Source of the DNA: Dysgonomonas sp. BGC7
GTDB taxonomy: Bacteria > Bacteroidota > Bacteroidia > Bacteroidales > Dysgonomonadaceae
Direction: 5' to 3'
NCBI RefSeq assembly: GCF_001261735.1
Contig: NZ_CVRP01000013.1
Span: forward strand, 124,001-188,000
Length of the DNA stretch: 64,000 nt
Made by a program: the position numbers and the translations under genes. The notes under the pieces were generated by a model, which ran no database searches, had not been told where the DNA came from, and saw nothing but the letters and a program-made list of their open reading frames with translations. Numbering within the stretch: position 1 is the first letter of the stretch; each line of letters starts with the position of its first letter. Shown piece after piece: positions 30,901-43,984 of the stretch.

Positions 30901-33669
30901 TTAAAAAGACATATTAATACCGAAAACACACTGACTCATCGTAGGGTGATCCACTCCAACACTTTCCGGATCTACTGTTTTTATATTATCAAAACATAAA
31001 ATATCATGTGCTCGAACATAGAACTTGGCTCCTTTTATAAAACTTTTCTTTTTCAATATACTTGAAGGTAAATTATAATAGAGTTCCAGAGTTCGTAGTT
31101 TCAGGTAAGAAGCATCAGCTACCCATAATGAGTTAGTCGTATAATTATTAGCAGAGCCATCAGAAGTCAATCTAGGATATTTAGCATCCGGAGTTTCCGG
31201 CGTCCAACGATTGTTATAATATTCTTTAGATATTGTTCTGTTGCTATACATAGGCCAATATACACTAGATGTGTTCAACAGTCTACTCTGATTTCCTGTT
31301 CCTTGAAACAAAGCATACAAACCTATACCTTTATACTCCAGATTCAGATCAAAAGAGTAATATATTTCGGGCATCGTACTATATCCTAATGCTACTTGGT
31401 CATATGCGTCTATCACTCCATCATTATTCTGATCTTTGTATTTTAAGTCGCCCGGACGAACTGTAGATAAATTTTGCTTAGGACTGTTATCAATTTCATT
31501 CTGATCTTGAAATGTGCCTATTACTTCATAACCAAAAAATTGTCCTAGTCTTTTACCTGTACGCTTGAGATAATCATGTGGACGATATTCTTCATTCATA
31601 TTTACAATTTCATTTCTGTTAAATGTAAACATTCCTCCAATCTGATACTTAAAGTTTTCTATATAGTCAGTCCAGCGCAAACTGGTTTCAGCACCATAAC
31701 TATTGACTACACCATTATTGACATAAGGTGATGTCATACCAAATATAGAAGATACAGCATTTTCTCCACTTATCAGAATATCTGTACGATGGTCATGGAA
31801 TCCGTCTAATGTTGCAGACAGCTTATTGAATAACATAACATCAAGTCCAGCATTAAATTTATGTGACTTTTCATAAGTCAAATCATTTATGCCAAGCTGG
31901 GTTATTGTCATTCCATTTATACTGGTTGGGTTGTTTCCGAAATAATAACCTCCACCTGTACCATATTTATCTAAATACAAATCTACAGCATAATCTGCCC
32001 GGCCTGCAATTCCGTATGATGCACGAAACTTTAATAAATTTAACCAATCATTTTTCAAAAAGCCTTCTTCAGACAATACCCATGCAGCACCTACAGACGG
32101 GAAAATACCCCATCGTTTATCCGGATCCAGAATACTGGATGCTGACCCGGACAAAGAGAAATCAAGAATATAGCGGCGATCGTAAGAATAATGAGCTTGC
32201 CCGACAATATCCATAAAGGCCCTTGAGTTGTTTTGACCTTTAACGCTCTTCTTATCCATACTGTAAAAGACTGTTGCATTTAAGTTATGTTTATCCCAGC
32301 CCTTTTCGTAATTGGCATATGCATTAAAATTGAATTGGTTGGTATTAGTTCCCACACTTTTTGTAAAAGCCAGTGAACCTTCATTTCGTAATACAGTATA
32401 AATCATCTTATCATTAGTCCAATCCATTGTAGAAGACTCGTAACCAAAATCCTTAGTATTATTATCCCAATACGAAGCTGTATTATCTAATCCGATATTG
32501 AATCCAGCAGATAGACCTTCAAGAATACTACTCAGATCTTGTTTCAACTTCATATCAGCATACATAGTCCGAATTTGTGAACGAGCGTAACCTGTGCCAG
32601 AAATAGAAGCTATCGGATTGTTTGAATAGACAGTCGATCCTCCCCACACATCTCTCTCCGTTTTAACAGGAAAAGCTCCGGAAGGTACCTGATACAAAGC
32701 CGAAAAAATATTAGTAGTAGTAGTTCCCGGACGATTGTGTTCAGAAAAGTTTCCATACAAATTAAGTTGTACGCTTGTTGTTGGACTTATTATTACATCA
32801 AGATTAGTACGAATATTCAACTTAGAATATTTGAATTGAGTAGAATAACCGTCATTATCTGAAGTAGGATTCAGAATACCACTGTCATTTAGATAGTTTA
32901 ATTGAGTATAGTAACGTACATATTGCCCTCCTCCTCGTGCAGAGAAAGTTAGATTATTACCATAACTATGATCCCGTAATGCTTCGTTCCACCAATCAAC
33001 ATTCGGATAAGCATCCGGATAGCTTTGATCTTTAAAAGCATTCAATTCATTATCATTATAACGTGCAGAATGCCCATCATTTATCAGAGACTCATTCAGA
33101 GCTTTAGCATAAGTATAACCATCAACAAGTTTAGGCAGGCGTATAGGAGTCCCCATATTGAAAGAATAGGAAACATTTATTTGAGGTTTACTAATAGTCC
33201 CTCTTTTTGTTTTCACCAATATTACGCCATTACCACCCCTGATACCATATATAGCGGTTGAGGCATCTTTCAGAAGTGATATTGATTCTATCTCATCAGC
33301 ACTTATTTCATTAAGGGAGCGCTCAAATCCGTCAATTAAGATCAACGGAGACGTAGAACTGGAAGTCCCCCAACCTCGTATATTTAATGTAGCGGCATCA
33401 TCCCATGCATTACCTGCATTTTGTTGCACTTGTAATCCAGGAATTAACCCATAAAGAATATTAGAACTGTTGATACTTCTTTTATGAGAAAGGCCTTCTT
33501 CTGTAACGATAGCTGTTGCTGTAGTGGATTCTTTCAGATCATAAGAAATGTTTCGTCCATACTCTATCAACATTTTCTTTTTCTGTACAGAAGTACTGTC
33601 TTGTTGTGCAATGGCGAAGACCGGCATTGACAACAGGAAAACTATTAATATCTTGATACTTTTATTCAT
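30901..33669 (-). CDS. SusC/RagA family TonB-dependent transporter (pair 2), short form
   Basis: A 922-aa outer membrane transporter from the ATG at 33669; that start gives a normal signal peptide (MNKSIKILIVFLLSMPVFAIAQ). An ATG at 33708 would overlap the upstream SusD stop. The plug domain (GLIPGLQVQQNAG, ILIDGFERSLNEISADEIES, GIRGGNGVILVKTKRG) begins soon after the signal. The N-terminal CarboxypepD-reg-like domain of most SusC proteins is missing. The beta-barrel and terminal phenylalanine (GINMSF) are intact. Confidence 0.93.
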   Translation of the reverse strand: MNKSIKILIVFLLSMPVFAIAQQDSTSVQKKKMLIEYGRNISYDLKESTTATAIVTEEGLSHKRSINSSNILYGLIPGLQVQQNAGNAWDDAATLNIRGWGTSSSTSPLILIDGFERSLNEISADEIESISLLKDASTAIYGIRGGNGVILVKTKRGTISKPQINVSYSFNMGTPIRLPKLVDGYTYAKALNESLINDGHSARYNDNELNAFKDQSYPDAYPNVDWWNEALRDHSYGNNLTFSARGGGQYVRYYTQLNYLNDSGILNPTSDNDGYSTQFKYSKLNIRTNLDVIISPTTSVQLNLYGNFSEHNRPGTTTTNIFSALYQVPSGAFPVKTERDVWGGSTVYSNNPIASISGTGYARSQIRTMYADMKLKQDLSSILEGLSAGFNIGLDNTASYWDNNTKDFGYESSTMDWTNDKMIYTVLRNEGSLAFTKSVGTNTNQFNFNAYANYEKGWDKHNLNATVFYSMDKKSVKGQNNSRAFMDIVGQAHYSYDRRYILDFSLSGSASSILDPDKRWGIFPSVGAAWVLSEEGFLKNDWLNLLKFRASYGIAGRADYAVDLYLDKYGTGGGYYFGNNPTSINGMTITQLGINDLTYEKSHKFNAGLDVMLFNKLSATLDGFHDHRTDILISGENAVSSIFGMTSPYVNNGVVNSYGAETSLRWTDYIENFKYQIGGMFTFNRNEIVNMNEEYRPHDYLKRTGKRLGQFFGYEVIGTFQDQNEIDNSPKQNLSTVRPGDLKYKDQNNDGVIDAYDQVALGYSTMPEIYYSFDLNLEYKGIGLYALFQGTGNQSRLLNTSSVYWPMYSNRTISKEYYNNRWTPETPDAKYPRLTSDGSANNYTTNSLWVADASYLKLRTLELYYNLPSSILKKKSFIKGAKFYVRAHDILCFDNIKTVDPESVGVDHPTMSQCVFGINMSF

Positions 33670-33698
33670 AAGTATTTTTTTTTCGATTAACATATTAA

Positions 33699-35543
33699 CT
33701 ACTCCCAACCAGGATTTTGTATTAGACCATATCCTTTATTTACTTCTTTGGATGGGAATGCACTTAAACACCATCTAGCTTCGAAACCACCAGTCCACCA
33801 TACACGAGAATATTTTGTCAATGGAAATACTTCAAACTTATATTCTTTAGTATTCTTATTCTTATAGACATGTAACCCATGTAAAGGTTTTTCAAACACA
33901 CTGTATTGTCTCCAGCGAATCAGATCGAAGAAACGAACTTCTTCATAGCCAAATTCACAAGCGCGTTCGCGTAATATGGCCTCTCTAAATTGCTTTTGGT
34001 TCAATCCGCTCAAACCCGGCAGACCAACACGTGCTCGAACAGCATTAACGGCTGCATATGCTTCACTGGTAGGAGCTCCATAATACTCATTTAGAGCCTC
34101 TGCATAGGTATAGTAAATTTCTGCAATACGTAGGAATGGCCATTGAATCGGACGACTCGACCATGCAGCATTACGATCCAATCCCCACTTTCTCACTGTC
34201 AGTCCTGTAACAAGACTCAGTGTATGTAAATTACCTACTGCCCAATGGCTACCTTTCGGATAATTTTCTTTATCAGTAGACAATTCTTCTGTAAGGCTGG
34301 CTATCGTACCATTATATGGTTGTCCATCGAGAATAAAAGTTTCAAATAATCTCGGATCTCTATTGATAAACGGATTCTTCGCATGCTCTGGATTATTCCA
34401 ATCAAAATCGGTACCATTTGCCATTTGGAACATATCAAAATATTCTTTTGTTGGACAATATCCTCCCCAACGAATAGAGTTACTCATTATAGAATTATTA
34501 CTCTGTGTATAAATATTTCTTCTCACAGAAATCAAAGTTTCTGTTGTACCTCTGTCATAATAAGCATGAGTAAATGCCTCACCAACACTAGCTGTACCAT
34601 CATCTCCAGCCTGCACCAATTTATGATATCCATTTGAGTTTAAAGCTGTAAAAAATTCTTCGCATGCGTCAATAGCCAACTTCCATCTATTTTTATCATA
34701 ACTTCCAAACCATGTCATCAGTTTTGAGGAAGCCTCGCCTTCATAATAAGGCGTATCAGAGTTAAATAAAGGACTAGCAGCAAAGAGTAGTACGCGGGCT
34801 TTCAAGCCCATCGCTCCTGCTTTTGTCATTCGTCCATCCCAATTGCTAAGCTCTTCATCTGATATACGCCATGGAAAATCAGAGTTGCCAATTGCGTCAT
34901 TTAGTAGACCTACAATAAAATCTATAGTTTCCTGTAACGTTGCTCGTTTAGGCAAATTAACATCCTCTGGATCGATAGCATGGTCGACAATAGGTAATGC
35001 TCCATAATGACGAAGCATGTGAGAATAGTATACAGCTACTACCATTTTAGCTTCTGCTTTCAGTCTCGACTTCTCACTAGCACTCATATCAGGAACCTTG
35101 TCTACATTTTCAACCATTAACCAAGCATGTCTAATACCAGTCCATACACCTGACTCATTATTATTGAAACGCATTTTTGTTGCCATATACGTCCCTCTGG
35201 GGCTATCTTCAAGTGCAGCATTATAATTCCCGGGATAATAGATTTTTGTCAGCCCTGAGTAGCCAACATTATCATAATTCAAATCTGTCAACCCCTCTAA
35301 GGTACCTAACCACATTTGAGTCCAATATCCAGATGTTTCTATTCCATATGGTAGACTTTGATAGCTTTTCCATAAAATACGACGGGCATATTCCGATGTT
35401 GAAAATATTGTATCTATAGTAACATCTGTACTAGGAGGTTTCTGTAAAAATTTATCGCCGAAAGCCAAATCTTCACAGGAAACAGCCATCGTAAGCATTC
35501 CTACAATAATTGTTGTATATATTGTTCTAATTATTGATTTCAT
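33699..35543 (-). CDS. SusD/RagB family surface glycan-binding lipoprotein (pair 1)
   Basis: A 614-aa lipoprotein with lipobox MAVSC (Cys23). Typical SusD elements include FLRIAEIYYTYAEALNEY, the ILRERACEFGYEEVRFFDLI segment and the final LIQNPGWE. It follows the first SusC by 19 bp and pairs with it. The glycan specificity cannot be inferred; it differs clearly in sequence from the second SusD of the locus. Confidence 0.93.
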   Translation of the reverse strand: MKSIIRTIYTTIIVGMLTMAVSCEDLAFGDKFLQKPPSTDVTIDTIFSTSEYARRILWKSYQSLPYGIETSGYWTQMWLGTLEGLTDLNYDNVGYSGLTKIYYPGNYNAALEDSPRGTYMATKMRFNNNESGVWTGIRHAWLMVENVDKVPDMSASEKSRLKAEAKMVVAVYYSHMLRHYGALPIVDHAIDPEDVNLPKRATLQETIDFIVGLLNDAIGNSDFPWRISDEELSNWDGRMTKAGAMGLKARVLLFAASPLFNSDTPYYEGEASSKLMTWFGSYDKNRWKLAIDACEEFFTALNSNGYHKLVQAGDDGTASVGEAFTHAYYDRGTTETLISVRRNIYTQSNNSIMSNSIRWGGYCPTKEYFDMFQMANGTDFDWNNPEHAKNPFINRDPRLFETFILDGQPYNGTIASLTEELSTDKENYPKGSHWAVGNLHTLSLVTGLTVRKWGLDRNAAWSSRPIQWPFLRIAEIYYTYAEALNEYYGAPTSEAYAAVNAVRARVGLPGLSGLNQKQFREAILRERACEFGYEEVRFFDLIRWRQYSVFEKPLHGLHVYKNKNTKEYKFEVFPLTKYSRVWWTGGFEARWCLSAFPSKEVNKGYGLIQNPGWE

Positions 35544-35562
35544 AATCTTTTATTATTAATAT

Positions 35563-38500
35563 TTAAAAGCCCAACTTTAATCCGAAATTAATAATCTTCA
35601 TCAATGGATAAACTTGGCCATCTGTGTCAGCCTCTGGATCAGCTACTTTCAACTTATCGAATGTAAGTAAGTTATATCCTGACGCATAAACTCTCAAAGA
35701 ACCCAGTTTCATACTTTTCACAACTTTTGCCGGAAGTGTATAACCTATTTCCATATTCTTCAGACGGACATATGATGCATCTCTCAACCAAAGGTCAGAA
35801 TCATAATAGTTATGAGACTTGTTTACAAAGGTTAGAGCTGGTGCTTTTGCAGCATTTCCCTTTTCCGGAGTCCAAGCTTCATCTATCATATATTTCATTA
35901 GAGAGGAGTTGTTACTCTCTCCAAAGGGAATACGGTATGTTGAAGACAACAATCGGGATGTCTCAAATGCTCCAGCCCATGTCATACTAAAATCAAAGCC
36001 TTTGTAAGAAAATCCTAAATTTATTCCTAATGTATATAGAGGATATGTTGGTTTACCAATAGCTGTACGGTCTTTTTCATCTATTTTTCCATCTCCATTT
36101 AGATCTCTATATATAACATCCCCGGCAAGAGGTATATATCCTGATCCCTGATCAGGGATACCACCTTCTTTTCCTTTGAGAGACTCATAATTAGCAACAT
36201 CACTTTCAGTAAAATACCCATCAAAGACATAACCAAACTGCTGACCTACAGGCTTTCCTTCTGATTGCATCCAACTATATGGATATTGAATTTCGTCGAT
36301 AAATACAACTTTGTTTTTTGCATAAGAAAGATTTGCTCCGATATAATATCTTAAGTCATTAATTCGATGATCCCATTTCAAACTAACTTCATATCCTTTA
36401 TTATCCACCTTCCCTATATTAGCAATAGGTAGAGTAACAGCAAGATAGCCCGGGCTTACAGAACGAGATAACAATATATCTTTACGATGTTCAATAAAGT
36501 AATCAAAATTAAAACTCAAACGATCGGACAGAAATCTTGCATCCAAACCATAATTTTGTTTAGCAGATGTCTCCCAAGTTACATTTGGATTTCCTTTTGT
36601 AGACTCAGCAGCCCCAGGAACTAAAGTAGAAGTATTGGTTCCAAAGCTATAATTTCCAGAACTTATTAAATATTTATCAGGTAAATATAAGAATCGAGAG
36701 TTATCACTTACCCTGTCATTACCAACAATACCATATGAACCTCTTAGTTTTAGAGTAGATACTACATCCTTAATACGTTCGAAGAACTTCTCTTCTGAAA
36801 CAATCCATCCCAATGATGCTGCAGGAAATAGACCAAAACGTTGCCCTTTTGCAAAATTCTCAGACCCATTATATCCCACACTTAAATCCAGTAGGTATTT
36901 CACCTTATAATTATAAGTAGCACGTCCAACTAATCCAACATAGCTACGAGGAATTCCAGCAAACTCGGAAGGGCTATTAGGATAATAATAGATCATAGAT
37001 TGATTATACATTGCTAAAGCAGTAACACTATGATCTCCAAAGGTTCTATTATAATCCAATGCTCCTTCCAAATACCAATCCCGAGATTGTCCTGTAGACT
37101 CACTGTAACTTAAAACTTGGTAATCTTGTGTTTTCTTTAATGTCAATTCCTGGTCAGTATTATAATAAGCTTCATATCTGTCAACTCGCCCTTCACGACG
37201 TTTCGTTACAGTAACTCCACTATTATAAGCACCTTTTACTGAGGCCTTCAGTCCTTTTGTAAATGAATCCAGTTTTTGAGACAACTGAAAGTCAAAGTTT
37301 AATATATTTTGAGTTCTGTTATTATATCCTTTACCATAATAGGAGTTTAAGGCATCATAGTAATTACCTACAGAGAAAAGCTTACTATCGGAAATAATCC
37401 ACTTACCATCAATAATACCACTTCCTGCAAATGGAACAGCAGTATACACATCCCGAAACAAATACTTTATATCTGTATATGTTCCATTATTATAATTCGG
37501 CTCTTGCTTATTATTTAAATAACCTCCTAAGTTGATCTTTACAGAAGTCGTTTTTGTCAAATTAATATCCATATTTATACGATAATTGTAACGGTTATAT
37601 TTAAAACCTTTATCATTACCATTTTCAAATGTTTTGAAGAGTCCATCTTGAGTAAATGCACCCAAAGACGCATAATACTTAACATCGTCTGTTCCACCCG
37701 AAATATTGAAGTTATGCTGTGTCTGCATGGCAGAGCTCTTGATCAACATATCTGTCCAATTGGTACTTGGATATACTATAGGGTCACTACCTGTCCTAAA
37801 ACTTTCTATAACAGAAGGGGAAAAGGCTAAAACATTTTCGCTCTTACCATCATGGCGCTGCGCGTTAACATAAGCTGATGCATAATCATAGCTATTTGCA
37901 AACTCAGGTATCCGAGATGGTATTTGCCATCCATAAGAAGTAGAAAAGCTAATCTGTGATTTACCCGTAGTTCCCCGTTTAGTAGTAACCAAGATAACAC
38001 CATTGGCTCCACGAACACCAAAGACAGCAGTAGCGGAAGCATCCTTTAATACTGTAATATCTTCCACATCATTAGGATCTAACTGTGAGAAAGAACGTTC
38101 CACCCCATCAACTAATACTAAAGGCGAGGAGAGTCCTGTAGTCAGAGACCCAACACCACGAATGAATAATTTAGCATCATCTGCACCCGGCTGCCCTGAA
38201 GCTTGCACTCCTGCCAGACCGCTTACTTTACCCATCAAAGCTGTAGTCATATTACCAACAGGTGTCTTCAAAAGCTCTTCACTACCAATAGAGGAAAGCG
38301 CACCGGTAATAGTTACCTTCTTTTGTGCACCATAAGCAATAATTTGAACTTCCTCCAAAATATTGTTTTCTACAAGTCGAACTTGGAGTGAACTCTGTTC
38401 TGTAATCAGAATTTCTTTCGTTTCAAAACCAATATAAGAAATAACAATATAGGACTTTACAGGAACGCTTAATTTAAAATAACCGTTCTCATCAGTAAGA

Positions 38501-38703
38501 ACAGCTTTAGTAGTTCCTTTTACCGCAACAGTAGCACCAATGAGAGGTTCAGATCCGTCAGTTACAGTTCCAGTAACTTCTACATCCTGTTGCGGAGCCA
38601 GCCCCGAAACAGAAGAAGGGAAAACTTCAAGTACTACCAAGAATAAGACCATTATTAGTCCTATTCTACAAAGAATCTTCGATGAAAAGACTCGTTTTTT
38701 CAT
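35563..38703 (-). CDS. SusC/RagA family TonB-dependent transporter (pair 1)
   Basis: A 1046-aa outer membrane transporter. After the signal peptide it has a CarboxypepD-reg-like domain (VTGTVTDGSEPLIGATVAVK to ISYIGFETKE), a plug domain (LVLVDGVERSFSQLDPNDVE, VFGVRGANGVILVTTKRG) and a long beta-barrel ending INFGLKLGF. It imports oligosaccharides with its SusD partner, powered by TonB-ExbBD. It is the first gene of the susCDCD operon. A candidate regulator motif lies about 210 bp upstream. Confidence 0.95.
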   Translation of the reverse strand: MKKRVFSSKILCRIGLIMVLFLVVLEVFPSSVSGLAPQQDVEVTGTVTDGSEPLIGATVAVKGTTKAVLTDENGYFKLSVPVKSYIVISYIGFETKEILITEQSSLQVRLVENNILEEVQIIAYGAQKKVTITGALSSIGSEELLKTPVGNMTTALMGKVSGLAGVQASGQPGADDAKLFIRGVGSLTTGLSSPLVLVDGVERSFSQLDPNDVEDITVLKDASATAVFGVRGANGVILVTTKRGTTGKSQISFSTSYGWQIPSRIPEFANSYDYASAYVNAQRHDGKSENVLAFSPSVIESFRTGSDPIVYPSTNWTDMLIKSSAMQTQHNFNISGGTDDVKYYASLGAFTQDGLFKTFENGNDKGFKYNRYNYRINMDINLTKTTSVKINLGGYLNNKQEPNYNNGTYTDIKYLFRDVYTAVPFAGSGIIDGKWIISDSKLFSVGNYYDALNSYYGKGYNNRTQNILNFDFQLSQKLDSFTKGLKASVKGAYNSGVTVTKRREGRVDRYEAYYNTDQELTLKKTQDYQVLSYSESTGQSRDWYLEGALDYNRTFGDHSVTALAMYNQSMIYYYPNSPSEFAGIPRSYVGLVGRATYNYKVKYLLDLSVGYNGSENFAKGQRFGLFPAASLGWIVSEEKFFERIKDVVSTLKLRGSYGIVGNDRVSDNSRFLYLPDKYLISSGNYSFGTNTSTLVPGAAESTKGNPNVTWETSAKQNYGLDARFLSDRLSFNFDYFIEHRKDILLSRSVSPGYLAVTLPIANIGKVDNKGYEVSLKWDHRINDLRYYIGANLSYAKNKVVFIDEIQYPYSWMQSEGKPVGQQFGYVFDGYFTESDVANYESLKGKEGGIPDQGSGYIPLAGDVIYRDLNGDGKIDEKDRTAIGKPTYPLYTLGINLGFSYKGFDFSMTWAGAFETSRLLSSTYRIPFGESNNSSLMKYMIDEAWTPEKGNAAKAPALTFVNKSHNYYDSDLWLRDASYVRLKNMEIGYTLPAKVVKSMKLGSLRVYASGYNLLTFDKLKVADPEADTDGQVYPLMKIINFGLKLGF

Positions 38704-38816
38704 AGGCTTAAGATTTTAATTTTTTTACAATTAATTAGATTTAACAAACTCATATACTGTTTTATAAAAAGTATAACATAGAAGAATATTTTTCCACATA
38801 TCTGGGTCAATATATT

Positions 38817-38835
38817 ATTATTCAAAGTGAATAAT
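38817..38835. repeat. Perfect palindrome upstream of susC
   Basis: attattca-aag-tgaataat, 8-bp arms with a 3-bp spacer, about 115-130 bp before the susC start. It could be a protein-binding site or a small leader hairpin; the AT-rich setting makes chance occurrence possible. Confidence 0.4.
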
Positions 38836-38913
38836 TCAATAGATTCAAGATTCCGCACTCGTTAAAATATGTAAGCAAATATTGAAATAAATTAAACGGA
38901 GATAGGGGGTTTC

Positions 38914-38931
38914 TTGTCCACAAAAAGGGAT
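38914..38931 (-). promoter_or_regulatory. Candidate regulator-binding motif, copy A (susC operon)
   Basis: The plus-strand sequence ttgtccacaaaaagggat matches 14 of 18 positions of ttgtcccaaaatagggct at 47358-47375, including TTGTCC and AGGG at identical spacing. Both copies lie upstream of minus-strand operons in the same orientation, about 210 and 285 bp before their first start codons. This suggests a shared operator for the locus regulator. Confidence 0.45.
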
Positions 38932-39137
38932 AAAATCGTACAAATACGTCATTTCACCTTATTTAGCTGATATTATTCGTTAAAACAATTAACGAACATT
39001 ATCAAATACACTACTCCCTAAGATGTCAAAAAATTATAAGGGCAATCTTGACTTTAAAAACTCTCTTTTGCAACACTACTTTATTGAATAAAGACACAGA
39101 AGACTATAATATGAGATCTTGATTTCTCAATTACAAT

Positions 39138-39176
39138 AAGCCTAAGCTAGATTATAGTCTCTTGGCTTTTTCTTTT
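39138..39176 (+). terminator. Possible plus-strand terminator in the PUL spacer
   Basis: aagcc-t-aag (39138-39146) can pair with cttggctt (39161-39168) with one bulge, followed by TTTCTTTT. It is nested in a larger inverted repeat (agactataat 39101-39110 / attatagtct 39151-39160). No gene on the plus strand precedes it, so it may mark the end of a small unannotated RNA or be fortuitous. Confidence 0.3.
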
Positions 39177-39213
39177 ATTAATTAAAAGATACTTATTTAC
39201 AAACTATTTTTTA

Positions 39214-39256
39214 AAGAGCGGCTATTGTCTCTGATCTATAGACAATAGCCGCTCTT
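39214..39256 (-). terminator. Terminator of the PL8-GH16-GH88-GH2 operon
   Basis: A perfect 16-bp stem (aagagcggctattgtc / gacaatagccgctctt) with an 11-nt loop lies about 45 bp past the GH2 stop at 39301. On the minus strand TTAAAAAATAG follows, a poor T-run, but the stem is long and G+C-rich at its base. Confidence 0.7.
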
Positions 39257-39300
39257 ATTTATTCAAAAATTATATCAATTAATACTTTTTGCCACTATGA

Positions 39301-42699
<3,399 letters not shown>

Positions 42700-42703
42700 C
42701 TAC

Positions 42704-43933
42704 TTATTCTTTTTTTAGATTTTTATATCTCACCAATGCCTCTAAAAAGTAATAATCAGCATAAGTAAGAGGTTTATCAATTTCTACTTTATGAGGGATA
42801 CTCCCCACGCTGTGCATTAGCAAAAAATCGGCATTTTCGCCTAATTGAGCCCTATAAGCCGGAGAGGCCAAACTGTGAAGCATCTTTATAGCAGTCTCTG
42901 TATAAGTCTTATTTTGCGCCAATTGTCCTAATTCAAAAAGAGCAGAGCAAGTTATGGCCGCAGCGGAAGCATCTTTCAACTTCTCCTCGAAGGTCACTGC
43001 ATAGGATTTTCCTTCGGGTGTATATCCGGCTTCTCCTACATTGAAATCCCATAAAGGAACTAAATCTTCAGGTAAGTTTTTAAGATAAAAATCGGCGGTC
43101 TTAATTGCTGTTTCCAGATACTTACTATCCTTTGTCTCTCTATACATCATTGTGTAGCCATAAATTATCCAAGCCTGACCTCTCGACCACGTAGAATTAT
43201 CACTGAATCCCTGACATGTTCCCTGATATTTTACATTACCTGTAATGGTGTCGTAATCTACAACATGATATGAACTATAGTCTTCTCTCAAGTGATTCTT
43301 CATTGTTGAGTTTGCATGAGTAACAGCTATATCGTAATATCTTTTATCGCCCGACAACTGAGATGCGGCAAAAAGCATTTCCAGATTCATCATATTATCT
43401 ACAATAACAGGAAAAAACCACTCGGTAGTATCGTTCCAAGCTTTACGGTAGTTCCACGATTTTATAGATTTGGTACGTTCATCGTAACGGGTAGATAAAG
43501 ATTTTGCACTTTCTATTATTATATCTTTATACTCCGGTTTAGGCGCTAATCTTTCAGCATTTCCATAACTACAGTAAACCATAAAGCCAAGATCGTGATG
43601 TCCGGTAAATGTTTTCAGAGGTTCCAGTGTTGTTGTCCATTTTTCGGCCTGATTGCGCCAAATGGTATCTCCTGTTAACTCATAAATATACCATAATGAA
43701 CCGGGAAAGAATCCGGGAGTCCAATCATACATACCGGTAACAGCCAAATCGCCATTATCTTTCATTGTACGTGGATAGTTTTTACCTGTTGGCTCTCCAA
43801 CTCTATCTAGCATCAATTGTGTTTGTTTTACTGCAAAATCAGTATTCTCCGCTATAAAGATCTCCTTTTTACTGGTACAAGAAAAATTTATAACACAAAA
43901 AAATGTAAGTAAACACAAAAAAACCTTTTTCAT
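42704..43933 (-). CDS. GH88 unsaturated uronyl hydrolase, lipoprotein
   Basis: A 409-aa protein from the ATG at 43933, chosen because the lipoprotein signal (MKKVFLCLLTFFCVINFSC, Cys19) starts there; an ATG at 43945 adds four residues. The alpha/alpha-barrel family residues are present: Asp114 in TGHHDLGFMVY and Asp179 in VIVDNMMNLEML, matching the two aspartates of characterised unsaturated glucuronyl hydrolases. It removes the delta-4,5-unsaturated uronic acid that a lyase leaves on the non-reducing end, so it depends on the PL8 enzyme in this operon. Confidence 0.93.
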   Translation of the reverse strand: MKKVFLCLLTFFCVINFSCTSKKEIFIAENTDFAVKQTQLMLDRVGEPTGKNYPRTMKDNGDLAVTGMYDWTPGFFPGSLWYIYELTGDTIWRNQAEKWTTTLEPLKTFTGHHDLGFMVYCSYGNAERLAPKPEYKDIIIESAKSLSTRYDERTKSIKSWNYRKAWNDTTEWFFPVIVDNMMNLEMLFAASQLSGDKRYYDIAVTHANSTMKNHLREDYSSYHVVDYDTITGNVKYQGTCQGFSDNSTWSRGQAWIIYGYTMMYRETKDSKYLETAIKTADFYLKNLPEDLVPLWDFNVGEAGYTPEGKSYAVTFEEKLKDASAAAITCSALFELGQLAQNKTYTETAIKMLHSLASPAYRAQLGENADFLLMHSVGSIPHKVEIDKPLTYADYYFLEALVRYKNLKKE

Positions 43934-43984
43934 ACTATATCCCATGAATTTATATTTCTTTTATTTATTGAATTAGTCAATTTA

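Larger units (their letters stand above)
38704..39300. other. Intergenic region upstream of the susC operon
   Basis: A 597-bp spacer. From left to right it holds a palindrome (38817-38835), a candidate regulator motif (38914-38931), and three inverted repeats (39079-39093, 39101-39160 and 39214-39256), the last being the terminator of the GH2 operon. No open reading frame or recognised RNA family is visible. No TAnnTTTG element faces susC, which may mean strict activator dependence. Confidence 0.6.
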
